NCBI RefSeq assembly: GCF_005405305.1
Contig: NZ_BJDU01000011.1
Coordinates: forward strand, 1-64,000
Source of the DNA: Companilactobacillus formosensis
Lineage (GTDB): Bacteria; Bacillota; Bacilli; Lactobacillales; Lactobacillaceae
Length of the DNA: 64,000 nucleotides
Direction of reading: 5' to 3'
Made by a program: the position numbers and the translations under genes. The notes beneath the pieces were generated by a model that saw nothing but the letters and a program-made list of their open reading frames with translations, was not told where the DNA came from and ran no database searches. Below, piece after piece: positions 26,790-38,290 of this stretch. Each line of letters opens with the position of its first letter. Within the stretch, counting starts at the first letter, position 1.

Positions 26790-28295
26790 ATGGGAAAAAA
26801 AGCTAAAAAATGGCAAATGCCGTCGGCATATACAATTTTATTCTTCTTAATTATTTTAGTTGCCATTTTGACTTGGATTATACCAGCAGGTGAGTACGCA
26901 ACCACTAAAGCAGGAAATATTATTGCAGGTACGTACAAAGCCCGCGCAAGCAGTCCTCAAGGTATTTGGGACGTATTTTTAGCACCGATCAACGGAATGG
27001 TTGGTACCGATGTTACTGAAGGGTCAATTTCAGTCTCGCTATTTATCCTAGTTATCGGTGGATTTTTAGGTGTCGTCAATAAGACTAAGGCCTTGGATGA
27101 TGGTATCAGTTCTACCGTTCAAAAGTATAAGGGTAAAGAAAAGGCACTTATTCCTATTTTAATGACATTATTTGCCATCGGTGGTTCTACTTATGGTATG
27201 GGGGAAGAAACAATTGCTTTCTACCCAATTTTGATCCCAGTTATGATCAGTGTTGGTTATGACTCGATCACAGCGATTTCTCTAGCTTTAATTGGTTCAC
27301 AAGTTGGATGTTTGGCTTCAACAGTTAACCCATTTGCGACTGGTGTTGCTTCACAGACAATCAATATTTCACCTGGTGACGGGTTGATTCCACGTTTCAT
27401 TCTTTTGATTTTAGTAACTGGAATCAGTATTTTTTACGTTATGCACTATGCAGACAAAATCAAGAAAGATCCATCACAATCATACGTTTTTGAGCGTCGT
27501 CAGAAGGATTTGGAAGAATTCTCTATGGCCGATAGAACTATTGGTGAAAAACTAACTAAGAAACAAAAGAGCGTTCTTTGGTTGTTTGCACTTACTTTCG
27601 TAGTTATGATCACTAGTTTGATTCCTTGGTCAAGTTTGAATCCAAATTGGACATTCTTTGACAGCTTTACAAAATGGTTAACAAACGTACCATTCTTAGG
27701 TGCTTTGATTGGTAAAGACATTGCGCCACTTGGTACATGGTACTTTACAGAAATCACAACATTATTCTTCATGATGTCAGTTATCATTATGTTCATCTTT
27801 GGTATGAAAGAATCAGAATATATTGATGCCTTTTTGAATGGTATGAATGAATTCTTAAGTGTTGCGATTATCGTTGCAGTTGCTCGTGGTATTCAAGTTA
27901 TCATGAACAATGGTTATATTACAGCTACAGTTCTACACGCTGGTGAAACAGGACTTCAAAATCTTTCTGCCGGTGTCTTCATCGTTTTGACATACATTTT
28001 CTACATTCCAATGTCATTCTTGATTCCTTCAACTTCTGGACTAGCTGCCGCTACAATGGGAATTATGGGACCATTAGGTAAGTTCTCTGGTGTTGACGGA
28101 TCATTAGTTATCACAGCTTATCAATCAGCTTCAGGATTGGTTAACTTGATTACACCAACTTCAGGTATCGTTATGGGTGCTTTAGCTATTGGACACGTAA
28201 GTATCGTTAAATGGTGGAAGTACATGTGGAAGCTGGTTGCCATCTTGTTCGTGGTAATTGCAGTCTTCTTAGTTATTTGCTCGATGTTTAAGTAA
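26790..28295 (+). CDS. YfcC-family membrane carrier
   Basis: A 501-residue polytopic carrier (about 12-13 membrane segments) of the YfcC family. It begins MPSAYTILFFLIILVAILTWIIPAGEY and has the family segments GSTYGMGEETIAFYPILIPV and PSTSGLAAATMGIMGPL. Relatives are annotated as C4-dicarboxylate or basic amino acid or peptide carriers, so substrate is unsettled. It lies 33 bases before a PepV-like dipeptidase in the same direction, which argues for peptide or amino acid uptake; this is inference. ATG 26790 follows ATAGGAGGG. Confidence 0.8.
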   Translation: MGKKAKKWQMPSAYTILFFLIILVAILTWIIPAGEYATTKAGNIIAGTYKARASSPQGIWDVFLAPINGMVGTDVTEGSISVSLFILVIGGFLGVVNKTKALDDGISSTVQKYKGKEKALIPILMTLFAIGGSTYGMGEETIAFYPILIPVMISVGYDSITAISLALIGSQVGCLASTVNPFATGVASQTINISPGDGLIPRFILLILVTGISIFYVMHYADKIKKDPSQSYVFERRQKDLEEFSMADRTIGEKLTKKQKSVLWLFALTFVVMITSLIPWSSLNPNWTFFDSFTKWLTNVPFLGALIGKDIAPLGTWYFTEITTLFFMMSVIIMFIFGMKESEYIDAFLNGMNEFLSVAIIVAVARGIQVIMNNGYITATVLHAGETGLQNLSAGVFIVLTYIFYIPMSFLIPSTSGLAAATMGIMGPLGKFSGVDGSLVITAYQSASGLVNLITPTSGIVMGALAIGHVSIVKWWKYMWKLVAILFVVIAVFLVICSMFK

Positions 28296-28328
28296 TTTTA
28301 TTTAAATAATTTTTTGGGGGAAAGAACA

Positions 28329-29663
28329 ATGGAAAAATTTATTACAGATGAAATTCAAGATGCAGCTATTAAGGATTTAGGCAAATTAGTTGGTGTTGCT
28401 TCATACAATGAACCAGCTGAACCTAATGCTCCCTTTGGTAAAGGTCCGAAAGCTGCTTTGGATAAAGTTTTGGAAATTATCGGTAATTTAGGTTTTAAGA
28501 CTTACGAAGATCCAGATGGCTATTATGGCTATGCTGATATTGGTGAAGGTGATGAAACCTTTGGTATCGTTGGTCACGTTGATGAAGTGCCAGCCGGCAA
28601 CTTAGAAGCCTGGGATGTAGAGCCTTATCAATTGACTGAAAAAGATGGCAAGTTGTATGGTCGTGGAACTCAAGATGACAAAGGACCTACAATTGCTGCT
28701 ATTTATGCCGTTAAATCTATCCTCGATAAAGGTTATAAATTAAATAAAAAGATTCGTGTGATTTTTGGTACTGACGAAGAGATTCTTTGGAGATGCTTAG
28801 CAGAATACAACAAGAAGGAAGATCCAATCGATTTAGGTATTGCACCAGATGCCGAGTTTCCATTGATTTATGCTGAAAAAGGTTTGCAACAATCACATTT
28901 GTTTGGACCTGGATCAACAGAATTAAATATCGATTTGGAAAATGCCTTCAATGCTGTACCTGGCAAAGCTATATACAATGGTCCAAAGCAAGACGAAGTA
29001 ATGGCTGCTTTGAAAGCTCATAATTTTGAAGCCGACCAAACAGCTGATGGTATTGAAGTTCACGGTCATTCAGTTCATGCTATGAATGCTCCAGAAGGAA
29101 CTAACGCTGTGGTCAGATTAGGAATTGCTTTGGCTGACGTTTATCCTGATATCAAAGTATTGCAATTCTTGAAAGACTTTGGCGAAGATGCTAATGCTAC
29201 TAACTTGTTAGGTGATATTTCTGATGATGTTTCTGGTAAATTGACTTTCAACATTTCTAGTTTGAAGATCACTCCAGAAGAATCTAAGATGCAAATCGAT
29301 ATGAGAATTCCTGTTAAGATCGACCATGACGAGTTGATTCAAAAAGTTTCTGATGCAGTTGCCAAATACGACATGAGATATGAAAACTTCGATTATGTTG
29401 CACCACTTTATGTGCCAACTGATAGCACTTTGGTTAAAACTTTGATGCAAACTTATCAAGACTTAACCGGCGACACGAAGTCACAACCAGCTATTTCTGG
29501 TGGAGCAACTTTTGCTAGAACAATGCACAACTGTGTAGCTTTTGGTGGAATGTTGCCTACAACGCCTGATTTCATGCACCAAGCTAATGAAAATTGGAGT
29601 AAAGCAGATATGAGAAAAGCTATGGAAATATTTGCAGAAGCAATTTATAGATTGTGCTTCTAG
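28329..29663 (+). CDS. M20 family dipeptidase (PepV/Sapep-like)
   Basis: A 444-residue zinc metallopeptidase that likely hydrolyses dipeptides. Metal ligands and catalytic residues are visible: GHVDEVPAG, YGRGTQDDKGP, GTDEE and the C-terminal MHQANENW. The long lid-like insert (about residues 190-320) is typical of PepV and Sapep. ATG 28329 follows GGGGGAAAG; the TTG at 28314 is rejected since it lies in the binding site. It forms an operon with the carrier upstream and ends in its own terminator. Confidence 0.9.
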   Translation: MEKFITDEIQDAAIKDLGKLVGVASYNEPAEPNAPFGKGPKAALDKVLEIIGNLGFKTYEDPDGYYGYADIGEGDETFGIVGHVDEVPAGNLEAWDVEPYQLTEKDGKLYGRGTQDDKGPTIAAIYAVKSILDKGYKLNKKIRVIFGTDEEILWRCLAEYNKKEDPIDLGIAPDAEFPLIYAEKGLQQSHLFGPGSTELNIDLENAFNAVPGKAIYNGPKQDEVMAALKAHNFEADQTADGIEVHGHSVHAMNAPEGTNAVVRLGIALADVYPDIKVLQFLKDFGEDANATNLLGDISDDVSGKLTFNISSLKITPEESKMQIDMRIPVKIDHDELIQKVSDAVAKYDMRYENFDYVAPLYVPTDSTLVKTLMQTYQDLTGDTKSQPAISGGATFARTMHNCVAFGGMLPTTPDFMHQANENWSKADMRKAMEIFAEAIYRLCF

Positions 29664-29675
29664 AATGAAAATTTG

Positions 29676-29699
29676 ATAGGGCGAAAGCCCTATTTTTTT
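29676..29699 (+). terminator. Terminator after the dipeptidase gene
   Basis: ATAGGGC and GCCCTAT with a GAAA tetraloop, then T7. Confidence 0.88.
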
Positions 29700-29778
29700 G
29701 TCTTCAAGACTAAAAGTTTGTTTTATATCCCAAAATTAGGTAGCGTAACAGTAAGAAAACAAAGAGAGAAGTAAGATA

Positions 29779-29808
29779 ATGAACAGCTTATTAATGAGGT
29801 GTATTTAA
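29779..29808 (+). CDS. Possible nine-codon leader peptide before the aroA-like gene
   Basis: ATG at 29779 opens a reading frame of nine codons (MNSLLMRCI) ending at TAA 29806-29808, directly before the inferred ATA start of the aroA-like gene and in the same frame. A GAGAAG-type site lies upstream. The GAGGTG thought to serve the aroA-like gene lies inside this frame, so the two could be translationally coupled. It may be fortuitous. Confidence 0.25.
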   Translation: MNSLLMRCI

Positions 29809-31110
29809 ATATTTAACTATAATACGAAAGCACACAAGTTCAAGTTTCAAGGTGAAGTGACGGTTCCAGGTGATAAAAGTATTGCCCACTTAGCTATTAC
29901 TTTGGGATCTTTGGCTAGTGGCGTTACTCAAATTGGCAATTTTAATTATGCCGATGATTTAGCTGTTACTGCTAAAACCTTTCAACAATTAGGGGCTAAG
30001 ATACATACAGAAGTTAGTACCAAAGCAATGGTCATTAAGGGAGTAGATCATCATCTAAAGCCTTTAGACAAACCATTGAATATCGAAAATGTTGGAACAC
30101 TAGAGAGTTTGTTGCTCGGCGTTTTGGCAAGCAGTCCCAATCAGTATGAAGTAAGAGGAGGAGACTATCTTTCAAAACGGCCTAATGATCGTCTAGTAGA
30201 ACTTCTTCAAGAAATGGGTGCTAGTTACCAGACTTTGGGAGAAAATTCGTTACCGGCTAAAATAACTGGTAGTGAGAACTTAAAGGGAATAGTTTATCAT
30301 CAAGATATTTCTAGTGCCCAAATTAAAAGTAGTCTGATGTTAGCTGGCATTTATGCTAAAAGCAATACGACGATTATTCGTAAACAAGCAACGCGTAATC
30401 ATACAGAAGTATTGTTAAATTATTTTGGCGGGAATGTTTCAGTCGATCCTGATACGATTATTGTTCATCCCGGAGCTCAATTAAAAGGTCAAAGCATTAC
30501 GATTCCAGGCGACTTTTCTTCAGCTGCTTTGTATATTGCTGGAGCTTTATTGTCTAAAGGAAGTCAAATAACTTTGCCACGAGTCAGCTTGAACTCTACA
30601 AGAATTGGACTTTTAAATGTCGCTAAACAAATGGGAGCTAATATTTATGTCGATCATCGTTCAATCAATAGTGTCGAACCTTATGGCGATTTAATTATTA
30701 AATATCAAAAATTGCACGGTACTAAAATCACGAATAAGCAAGTACCTTTTATTATTGATGAAATACCTTTAATAGCATTGATGGCTTCACAAGCCAGCGG
30801 ACAAACGGTAATTGAAGGTATTCACGATGTTCACTTGCAACTAGCCGACCGTATCAGAAATATGCGTGTGGAATTAGCCAAGTTAGGCATTGTTATGCAA
30901 GTTAATGATGATACGATCGTAATCGATGGCGACCAAAAGATTAATGTTAAAGATGATGTTGATAGTCACAATGATCATCGTATTGCCATGATGCTCTGTA
31001 TCGCTTCAATTTTGACTGATAGTCCTTTTCAAATTAAAAATATTGAATCAATCGACGTTTCCTATCCAAGTTTTATTGCTGACATGAATAAAGTTCTCGT
31101 TAACAAGTAA
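29809..31110 (+). CDS. aroA: AroA-like 3-phosphoshikimate 1-carboxyvinyltransferase, ATA start, divergent
   Basis: A protein of about 433 residues in the EPSP synthase family (shikimate-3-phosphate plus PEP to EPSP). It has VTVPGDKSIAHLA, PGDFSSAALYIAGALL, FIIDEIPLIALMA and DSHNDHRIAMM. The first ATG/GTG/TTG in frame is GTG 29857, which would cut off KAHKFKFQGE just before VPGDKS. The full N terminus needs ATA 29809, placed 7 bases after GAGGTG and directly after an in-frame TAA. Some usually conserved residues differ: GDKSIAHLA for GDKSISHRA, and QLADRI for KETDRI. Activity is therefore uncertain. No other aro gene is nearby. Confidence 0.7.
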   Translation: MFNYNTKAHKFKFQGEVTVPGDKSIAHLAITLGSLASGVTQIGNFNYADDLAVTAKTFQQLGAKIHTEVSTKAMVIKGVDHHLKPLDKPLNIENVGTLESLLLGVLASSPNQYEVRGGDYLSKRPNDRLVELLQEMGASYQTLGENSLPAKITGSENLKGIVYHQDISSAQIKSSLMLAGIYAKSNTTIIRKQATRNHTEVLLNYFGGNVSVDPDTIIVHPGAQLKGQSITIPGDFSSAALYIAGALLSKGSQITLPRVSLNSTRIGLLNVAKQMGANIYVDHRSINSVEPYGDLIIKYQKLHGTKITNKQVPFIIDEIPLIALMASQASGQTVIEGIHDVHLQLADRIRNMRVELAKLGIVMQVNDDTIVIDGDQKINVKDDVDSHNDHRIAMMLCIASILTDSPFQIKNIESIDVSYPSFIADMNKVLVNK

Positions 31111-31118
31111 TTGGGTAT

Positions 31119-31146
31119 TTGTTTTTTATAGGCAGTGTCGTATGAT
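31119..31146 (+). promoter_or_regulatory. Possible promoter of the HAD gene
   Basis: TTGTTT (31119-31124), 16 bases, TATGAT (31141-31146), about 40 bases before the start. Confidence 0.4.
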
Positions 31147-31184
31147 TAATGTAAATTGATTTTATGTAAGGGGTTACTTAATTA

Positions 31185-32003
31185 ATGATCAAATTTATAG
31201 GGACTGACCTAGATGGGACGTTGTTAAACAGTTACAGTAAAATATCAACACAAAATGCGCAAGCCATCCGTGATGCGGTCAATTCTGGAATTGATTTTGC
31301 GATTTGCTCGGGGAGAACGTTGCATTCAGTTAATAAATTTTTTGAAAAGGACTTAAAAATTGACGGTTATCGAGTTGTTTTAAATGGTGCCGTTGTAATA
31401 GGGCCAAAAGGACAAAAGATAATCGATCAACCAATGGATCCAGTTATTATTGCTGAAATCCTGAGAAGGGCAGAATTTAGTAAGTTTAAAGTCGTTTTAG
31501 ATGGACTCAATGATATTTACGTCTACGATCCTAACCACAGTTGGACAACTTATTTTGAAGGAATGGATCGTCATCACAAAAAAGCCCATTCAATCGCTGA
31601 TTTGATGAAAATCAACCAAGATCAACAGATCAACATTTATAAAGTCTGTTTTAGTTGTGTACCAAAACAATTGCCATTTTTACAAAAGAAACTAGAATCA
31701 TTCACTTCTATGCCGATAACTATTAGTCGTTCAGGAAGCTATTATTTTGAAATAAATGGTCAAGATGTCACTAAATTATCAGCTTTACAACGGATTTCTG
31801 AACACTCTGGAATTCCTATGGCTGATTTCATGTGCTTTGGTGATTATGGTAATGATTTAGATATGATCAAAGAAGTCGGTTATGGAGTAGCGATGGAAAA
31901 TGCCATTGAGGGTGTTAAAAAAGTTGCTTGGAAGGTAACGGACAATAACAATCACGATGGTGTTGCTAAAATGATTCAACGTGTATTGAAAAAAGAATTT
32001 TAA
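31185..32003 (+). CDS. Cof-type HAD phosphatase
   Basis: A 272-residue HAD-superfamily phosphatase of the Cof/YidA type (class IIB cap). Motif I is GTDLDGTLLNS, motif II the SGRT segment near residue 43, and motif IV GDYGNDLDM near the C terminus; the essential Asp and Lys residues are in place. Substrates of this group are sugar phosphates and similar. Monocistronic, followed by a repeat-type terminator. It is one of four such proteins in the window. Confidence 0.88.
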   Translation: MIKFIGTDLDGTLLNSYSKISTQNAQAIRDAVNSGIDFAICSGRTLHSVNKFFEKDLKIDGYRVVLNGAVVIGPKGQKIIDQPMDPVIIAEILRRAEFSKFKVVLDGLNDIYVYDPNHSWTTYFEGMDRHHKKAHSIADLMKINQDQQINIYKVCFSCVPKQLPFLQKKLESFTSMPITISRSGSYYFEINGQDVTKLSALQRISEHSGIPMADFMCFGDYGNDLDMIKEVGYGVAMENAIEGVKKVAWKVTDNNNHDGVAKMIQRVLKKEF

Positions 32004-32011
32004 TTTATAGA

Positions 32012-32064
32012 AGCATCTATTCAGATTTTTAGTCATGAGACGAATTTGAATAGATGTTTTTGTT
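32012..32064 (+). terminator. Terminator with a dispersed GCATCTATTCAGA repeat
   Basis: GCATCTATTCAGA pairs with TTTGAATAGATG, followed by a T-run. The same arm sequence recurs in the terminator at 43191-43248, with a different loop. Confidence 0.65.
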
Positions 32065-32166
32065 TGTCTGGAGAAAGTTTTTGAATAATTCTTTTAAAGA
32101 ATATTTGTTTTTCGATAAAAACAACTTGATAAAATTTTTGATGAGTTATATACTCTAAGTGTTCTA

Positions 32167-32180
32167 TGAAAGCGTTTTTA
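32167..32180. promoter_or_regulatory. Imperfect cre-like site before the PTS IIB gene
   Basis: TGAAAGCGTTTTTA matches the cre consensus except one base near its end. It lies 60 bases before the IIB start. Confidence 0.4.
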
Positions 32181-32240
32181 GTAAACGTTTTAGATAAAAA
32201 ACAAACAAATAAATTTTATAACCAAGAGGGGTATTTCATT

Positions 32241-32549
32241 ATGGCTGAAAAAACAATTATGTTATGTTGTGCCGCAGGTATGTCAACAAGTTTACTAGTA
32301 TCAAAGATGCAAAAGGCTGCTGAAAGTGACGGCATCGATGCTGAAATCTTTGCTGCTGCTGCTGCCGATGCAGATGCAAAATTGGAAGAAAAACATCCAG
32401 ATGTATTAATGCTTGGACCTCAAGTAAGATACATGGAAGGTCAATTCAAAGATAAGTTGAGTATTCCTGTTGAAGTTATTAATATGCAAGACTATGGAAT
32501 GATGAATGGTGAAAAAGTTCTACGTGAAGCCGTAAAGCTAATCGGCTAA
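32241..32549 (+). CDS. PTS cellobiose/lichenan-type EIIB
   Basis: A 102-residue phosphotransferase subunit of the lactose/cellobiose/chitobiose PTS family. The phosphocysteine loop is visible as MLCCAAGMSTSLLVSKM, with Cys10 as the phosphorylation site. ATG 32241 follows AGAGGGG; the longer frame from 32166 has no binding site and gives an N-terminal tail foreign to the family. It opens the cluster IIB, IIA, two GH1, RpiR, IIC, MupG. Confidence 0.92.
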   Translation: MAEKTIMLCCAAGMSTSLLVSKMQKAAESDGIDAEIFAAAAADADAKLEEKHPDVLMLGPQVRYMEGQFKDKLSIPVEVINMQDYGMMNGEKVLREAVKLIG

Positions 32550-32568
32550 TCATCAATAAAAACCAAAC

Positions 32569-32594
32569 AAAAGGGGCGCAAATTGCACCCCTTT
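32569..32594 (+). terminator. Hairpin between the IIB and IIA genes
   Basis: AAAGGGG and CCCCTTT close a stem with an inner GCAA/TTGC and one C-A mismatch. Only a short T stretch follows (TTTCGTTATTT), so it may be a weak terminator or an mRNA-stability hairpin. Confidence 0.5.
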
Positions 32595-32643
32595 CGTTAT
32601 TTAAAAATAAAGTAAGCGCTTAATTATTGAGGGAGAAATAAAA

Positions 32644-34430
<1,787 letters not shown>

Positions 34431-34454
34431 TAAAAAAGAATTGAGGGTTAATAA

Positions 34455-35912
<1,458 letters not shown>

Positions 35913-35920
35913 ATCTATTA

Positions 35921-35968
35921 AAATAAGCTGAGACAAAGCCAAATTGTTTGTCTCAGCTTATTTGTTTT
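35921..35968 (+). terminator. Terminator after the GH1 pair
   Basis: AAATAAGCTGAGACAAA pairs fully with TTTGTCTCAGCTTATTT, then TGTTTTC. It separates the GH1 genes from the RpiR gene. Confidence 0.85.
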
Positions 35969-36051
35969 CTGGAATAAGTAACTTGTTACATTTATAATTA
36001 AAATATCTTTACTAAAAGCGATATAGACCAATTAAAAGAGGAGGGAGATTT

Positions 36052-36828
36052 ATGTTTCCATATCAAAAAGTACATGAGCTCAATCGCTTGGAACTAATAG
36101 TTTATAAGTACATTATTGGCCACACCAAAGAAGTTCAAAACATGACGATTCGTGAGATGGCAGATGCGGCACATGTTTCGACCACGACAATTTTACGTTT
36201 CTTGAAGAAAATGGACTATAGTGGTTTCTCAGAATTCAAATTTGCTTTGAAGCAGAGTCTTAAACAACCGGCCAAATCCCAACAGGATCCTAGTATGGAG
36301 CCTATCAAAAACTTTTTCCAACTAGTGGCTGATGAAGAACCATTTGATGACAAAATCAATCAAGCGGCCGATATGATTAATGCATCAGACTTAGTATTGT
36401 TTTTTGGGGTAGGTAACAGCGGCAGAATTGCTCAATATGGTGCTAGTATCTTGTCAAGCTATGGGGTTTACTCTTTGCCGATTCTTGATCCTTTTCAACC
36501 AGAACCATTCTCAGACCGCGATTTTTCAAAGACTTTATTGATTTTAGTGTCGATATCAGGCGAAACGGATCAAGTTTTGGAGCAAGCTCGTTACTACAAA
36601 AAAAACGGTGCTGAGACGATTGCTTTGACAGCTAATTCATATTCTGTCTTGAATCAAATTACTGACTTTTCGATCTCTTATGATACGCCGCAAAACCGCA
36701 AGGGGCACATTAATGTCACGACTCAAGTGCCAATTGTCTACACTTTGGAACAGATTGCTAATTGTTCGTATCATAAAATGGTAGACCACATCGATAATCG
36801 TTTCACGGAACATGTCACAGAAAAGTAA
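36052..36828 (+). CDS. RpiR/MurR-family transcriptional regulator
   Basis: A 258-residue regulator with an N-terminal RpiR helix-turn-helix (about 1-75; REMADAAHVSTTTILRFLKKM) and a C-terminal SIS sugar-phosphate-binding domain (about 115-240; FFGVGNSGRIAQYG, ILVSISGETDQVLE). SIS domains bind phosphosugars; MurR binds MurNAc-6-phosphate. Given the MupG gene downstream, the effector may be an amino-sugar phosphate, by inference. ATG 36052 follows GAGGGAGA. Candidate operators lie in the following gap. Confidence 0.9.
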   Translation: MFPYQKVHELNRLELIVYKYIIGHTKEVQNMTIREMADAAHVSTTTILRFLKKMDYSGFSEFKFALKQSLKQPAKSQQDPSMEPIKNFFQLVADEEPFDDKINQAADMINASDLVLFFGVGNSGRIAQYGASILSSYGVYSLPILDPFQPEPFSDRDFSKTLLILVSISGETDQVLEQARYYKKNGAETIALTANSYSVLNQITDFSISYDTPQNRKGHINVTTQVPIVYTLEQIANCSYHKMVDHIDNRFTEHVTEK

Positions 36829-36883
36829 CACGTTTTTTCTACGTTAACTTATTATTTTGCTTATAAAAACACACATATTTTAA

Positions 36884-36920
36884 TGTAAAGGGTTACAATA
36901 GTTCTTGTAAGCGGATAACA
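36884..36920. promoter_or_regulatory. Candidate operators before the PTS IIC-mupG operon
   Basis: A perfect dyad TGTAAAGGGTTACA (36884-36897) fits a cre consensus except one base, or could bind the neighbouring RpiR protein. A second cre-like element, TGTAAGCG followed by GATAACA, lies at 36906-36920. Both precede the IIC start. Confidence 0.45.
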
Positions 36921-36964
36921 GTGTTTCTGCTTGGTAACAAATTTTATTTGAGGGGGTTTTGCAC

Positions 36965-38269
36965 ATGGCTGAAAAGAAATCCGGCAGCTTCGTCCAAGAG
37001 AAAATTATTCCTCTTGCTGGTAAGCTTGCTTCTTCTCGTCATTTGATTGCATTGCGTGATGGTATGACATTAGCCGTTCCAATGATCATCATTGGTTCTA
37101 TCTTCATGATTATCGCGCAATTCCCAATTCAAGCCTATCTAGACTTCATGGCTAGTATCTTCGGTAAGAACTGGGCAACAGTATTACAATATCCAACAAA
37201 CGCATCATTCCATATTATGGGTCTGATTGCTGTTATTGGTATTTCTTATAACTTGGCTAAGAGTTATAAGGTCGATCCTATCTCTGCTTCAATTGTTTCA
37301 TTAGGTGCTTTCGTCCTAACAATTCCATTGAAGACAGACAAGGCTGGAGCATTGTGGATTCCATTAACACAATTTGATTCAGCTGGTTTATTTACAGCTA
37401 TTATTGTTGGTTTGTTTATTACCGACTTTTATGTTTGGATGGTCCACAAGAACTGGACAATTAAGATGCCTGATACAGTTCCACCAGCAGTAAGTAACTC
37501 ATTTGCCGCTTTGTTCCCAGGTTTCATTGTTTTACTTCTTGTTTGGGTAATTCGTATGGGTGTTGAAGCAACTCCAATGCAAAGTATTCCAAATATCATT
37601 TCATTCTTCTTAGCTGATCCACTAGGTCACTTGAGTAACACATTGCCAGGTGCTTTGGTAGCTGAATTCTTGATTTCCTTCCTATGGATTTTTGGTATTC
37701 ACGGTGCTAACGTTGTTTCTGGTGTTATGATGCCTATCTGGTTGACAGCTTTGAACCAAAACCACGCAGCCTTTACTGCTGGTAAAGCTTTACCAAACAT
37801 TGTTACAACATCATTCTTCGATAACTTTGTTCACATGGGTGGTTCAGGTGCCACAATCGGTTTGGCATTCTTGTTAGCCTTTGCTGCAAAGAGTAAAGAA
37901 TTAAAGACCTTAGGTAAGTTGGTTGCCGGGCCTGCAATATTCAATATTAATGAACCTATTCTATTCGGACTACCAATTGTTATGAACTATAAGATGTTAG
38001 TTCCATTTATCCTAACACCACTTATCAACGTAACAACAACATATATTGGTATGGCTACAAACTTAGTTGCAAGACCAATGGGTGTTTATATCCCATGGAC
38101 AACTCCACCAGTTCTATCAGGATTTATTTCAACTGGTCACATTTCTGGTGCTGTAATGCAAATTATCAATATTGTGCTTGATACTTTGATGTACTGGTAC
38201 TTCTTCAAGTCAATGGATAAAGATAAGTTGGCTGAAGAATTAGGTCAAACAAAAGAAGCTGCTAAATAA
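36965..38269 (+). CDS. PTS lactose/cellobiose-family EIIC
   Basis: A 434-residue membrane permease of the Lac/Cel PTS family, with about 10 membrane segments and the family motifs LIALRDGMTLAVPMIIIGSIF at the start and INEPILFGLPIVMNYKMLVPFIL in the sugar-binding region. It lacks fused IIA or IIB domains, so it must use subunits in trans, most likely the IIB and IIA encoded at 32241 and 32644. ATG 36965 follows GAGGGGG. The mupG-like gene follows after 21 bases. Confidence 0.92.
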   Translation: MAEKKSGSFVQEKIIPLAGKLASSRHLIALRDGMTLAVPMIIIGSIFMIIAQFPIQAYLDFMASIFGKNWATVLQYPTNASFHIMGLIAVIGISYNLAKSYKVDPISASIVSLGAFVLTIPLKTDKAGALWIPLTQFDSAGLFTAIIVGLFITDFYVWMVHKNWTIKMPDTVPPAVSNSFAALFPGFIVLLLVWVIRMGVEATPMQSIPNIISFFLADPLGHLSNTLPGALVAEFLISFLWIFGIHGANVVSGVMMPIWLTALNQNHAAFTAGKALPNIVTTSFFDNFVHMGGSGATIGLAFLLAFAAKSKELKTLGKLVAGPAIFNINEPILFGLPIVMNYKMLVPFILTPLINVTTTYIGMATNLVARPMGVYIPWTTPPVLSGFISTGHISGAVMQIINIVLDTLMYWYFFKSMDKDKLAEELGQTKEAAK

Positions 38270-38290
38270 TAACTTTTTGGAGGTCATGTT

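Noticed and set aside
29857-31110. AroA-like protein starting at GTG 29857
   Set aside because: It lacks the residues before VPGDKS and has no well-placed ribosome binding site, while ATA 29809 does. GTG use cannot be excluded without data.
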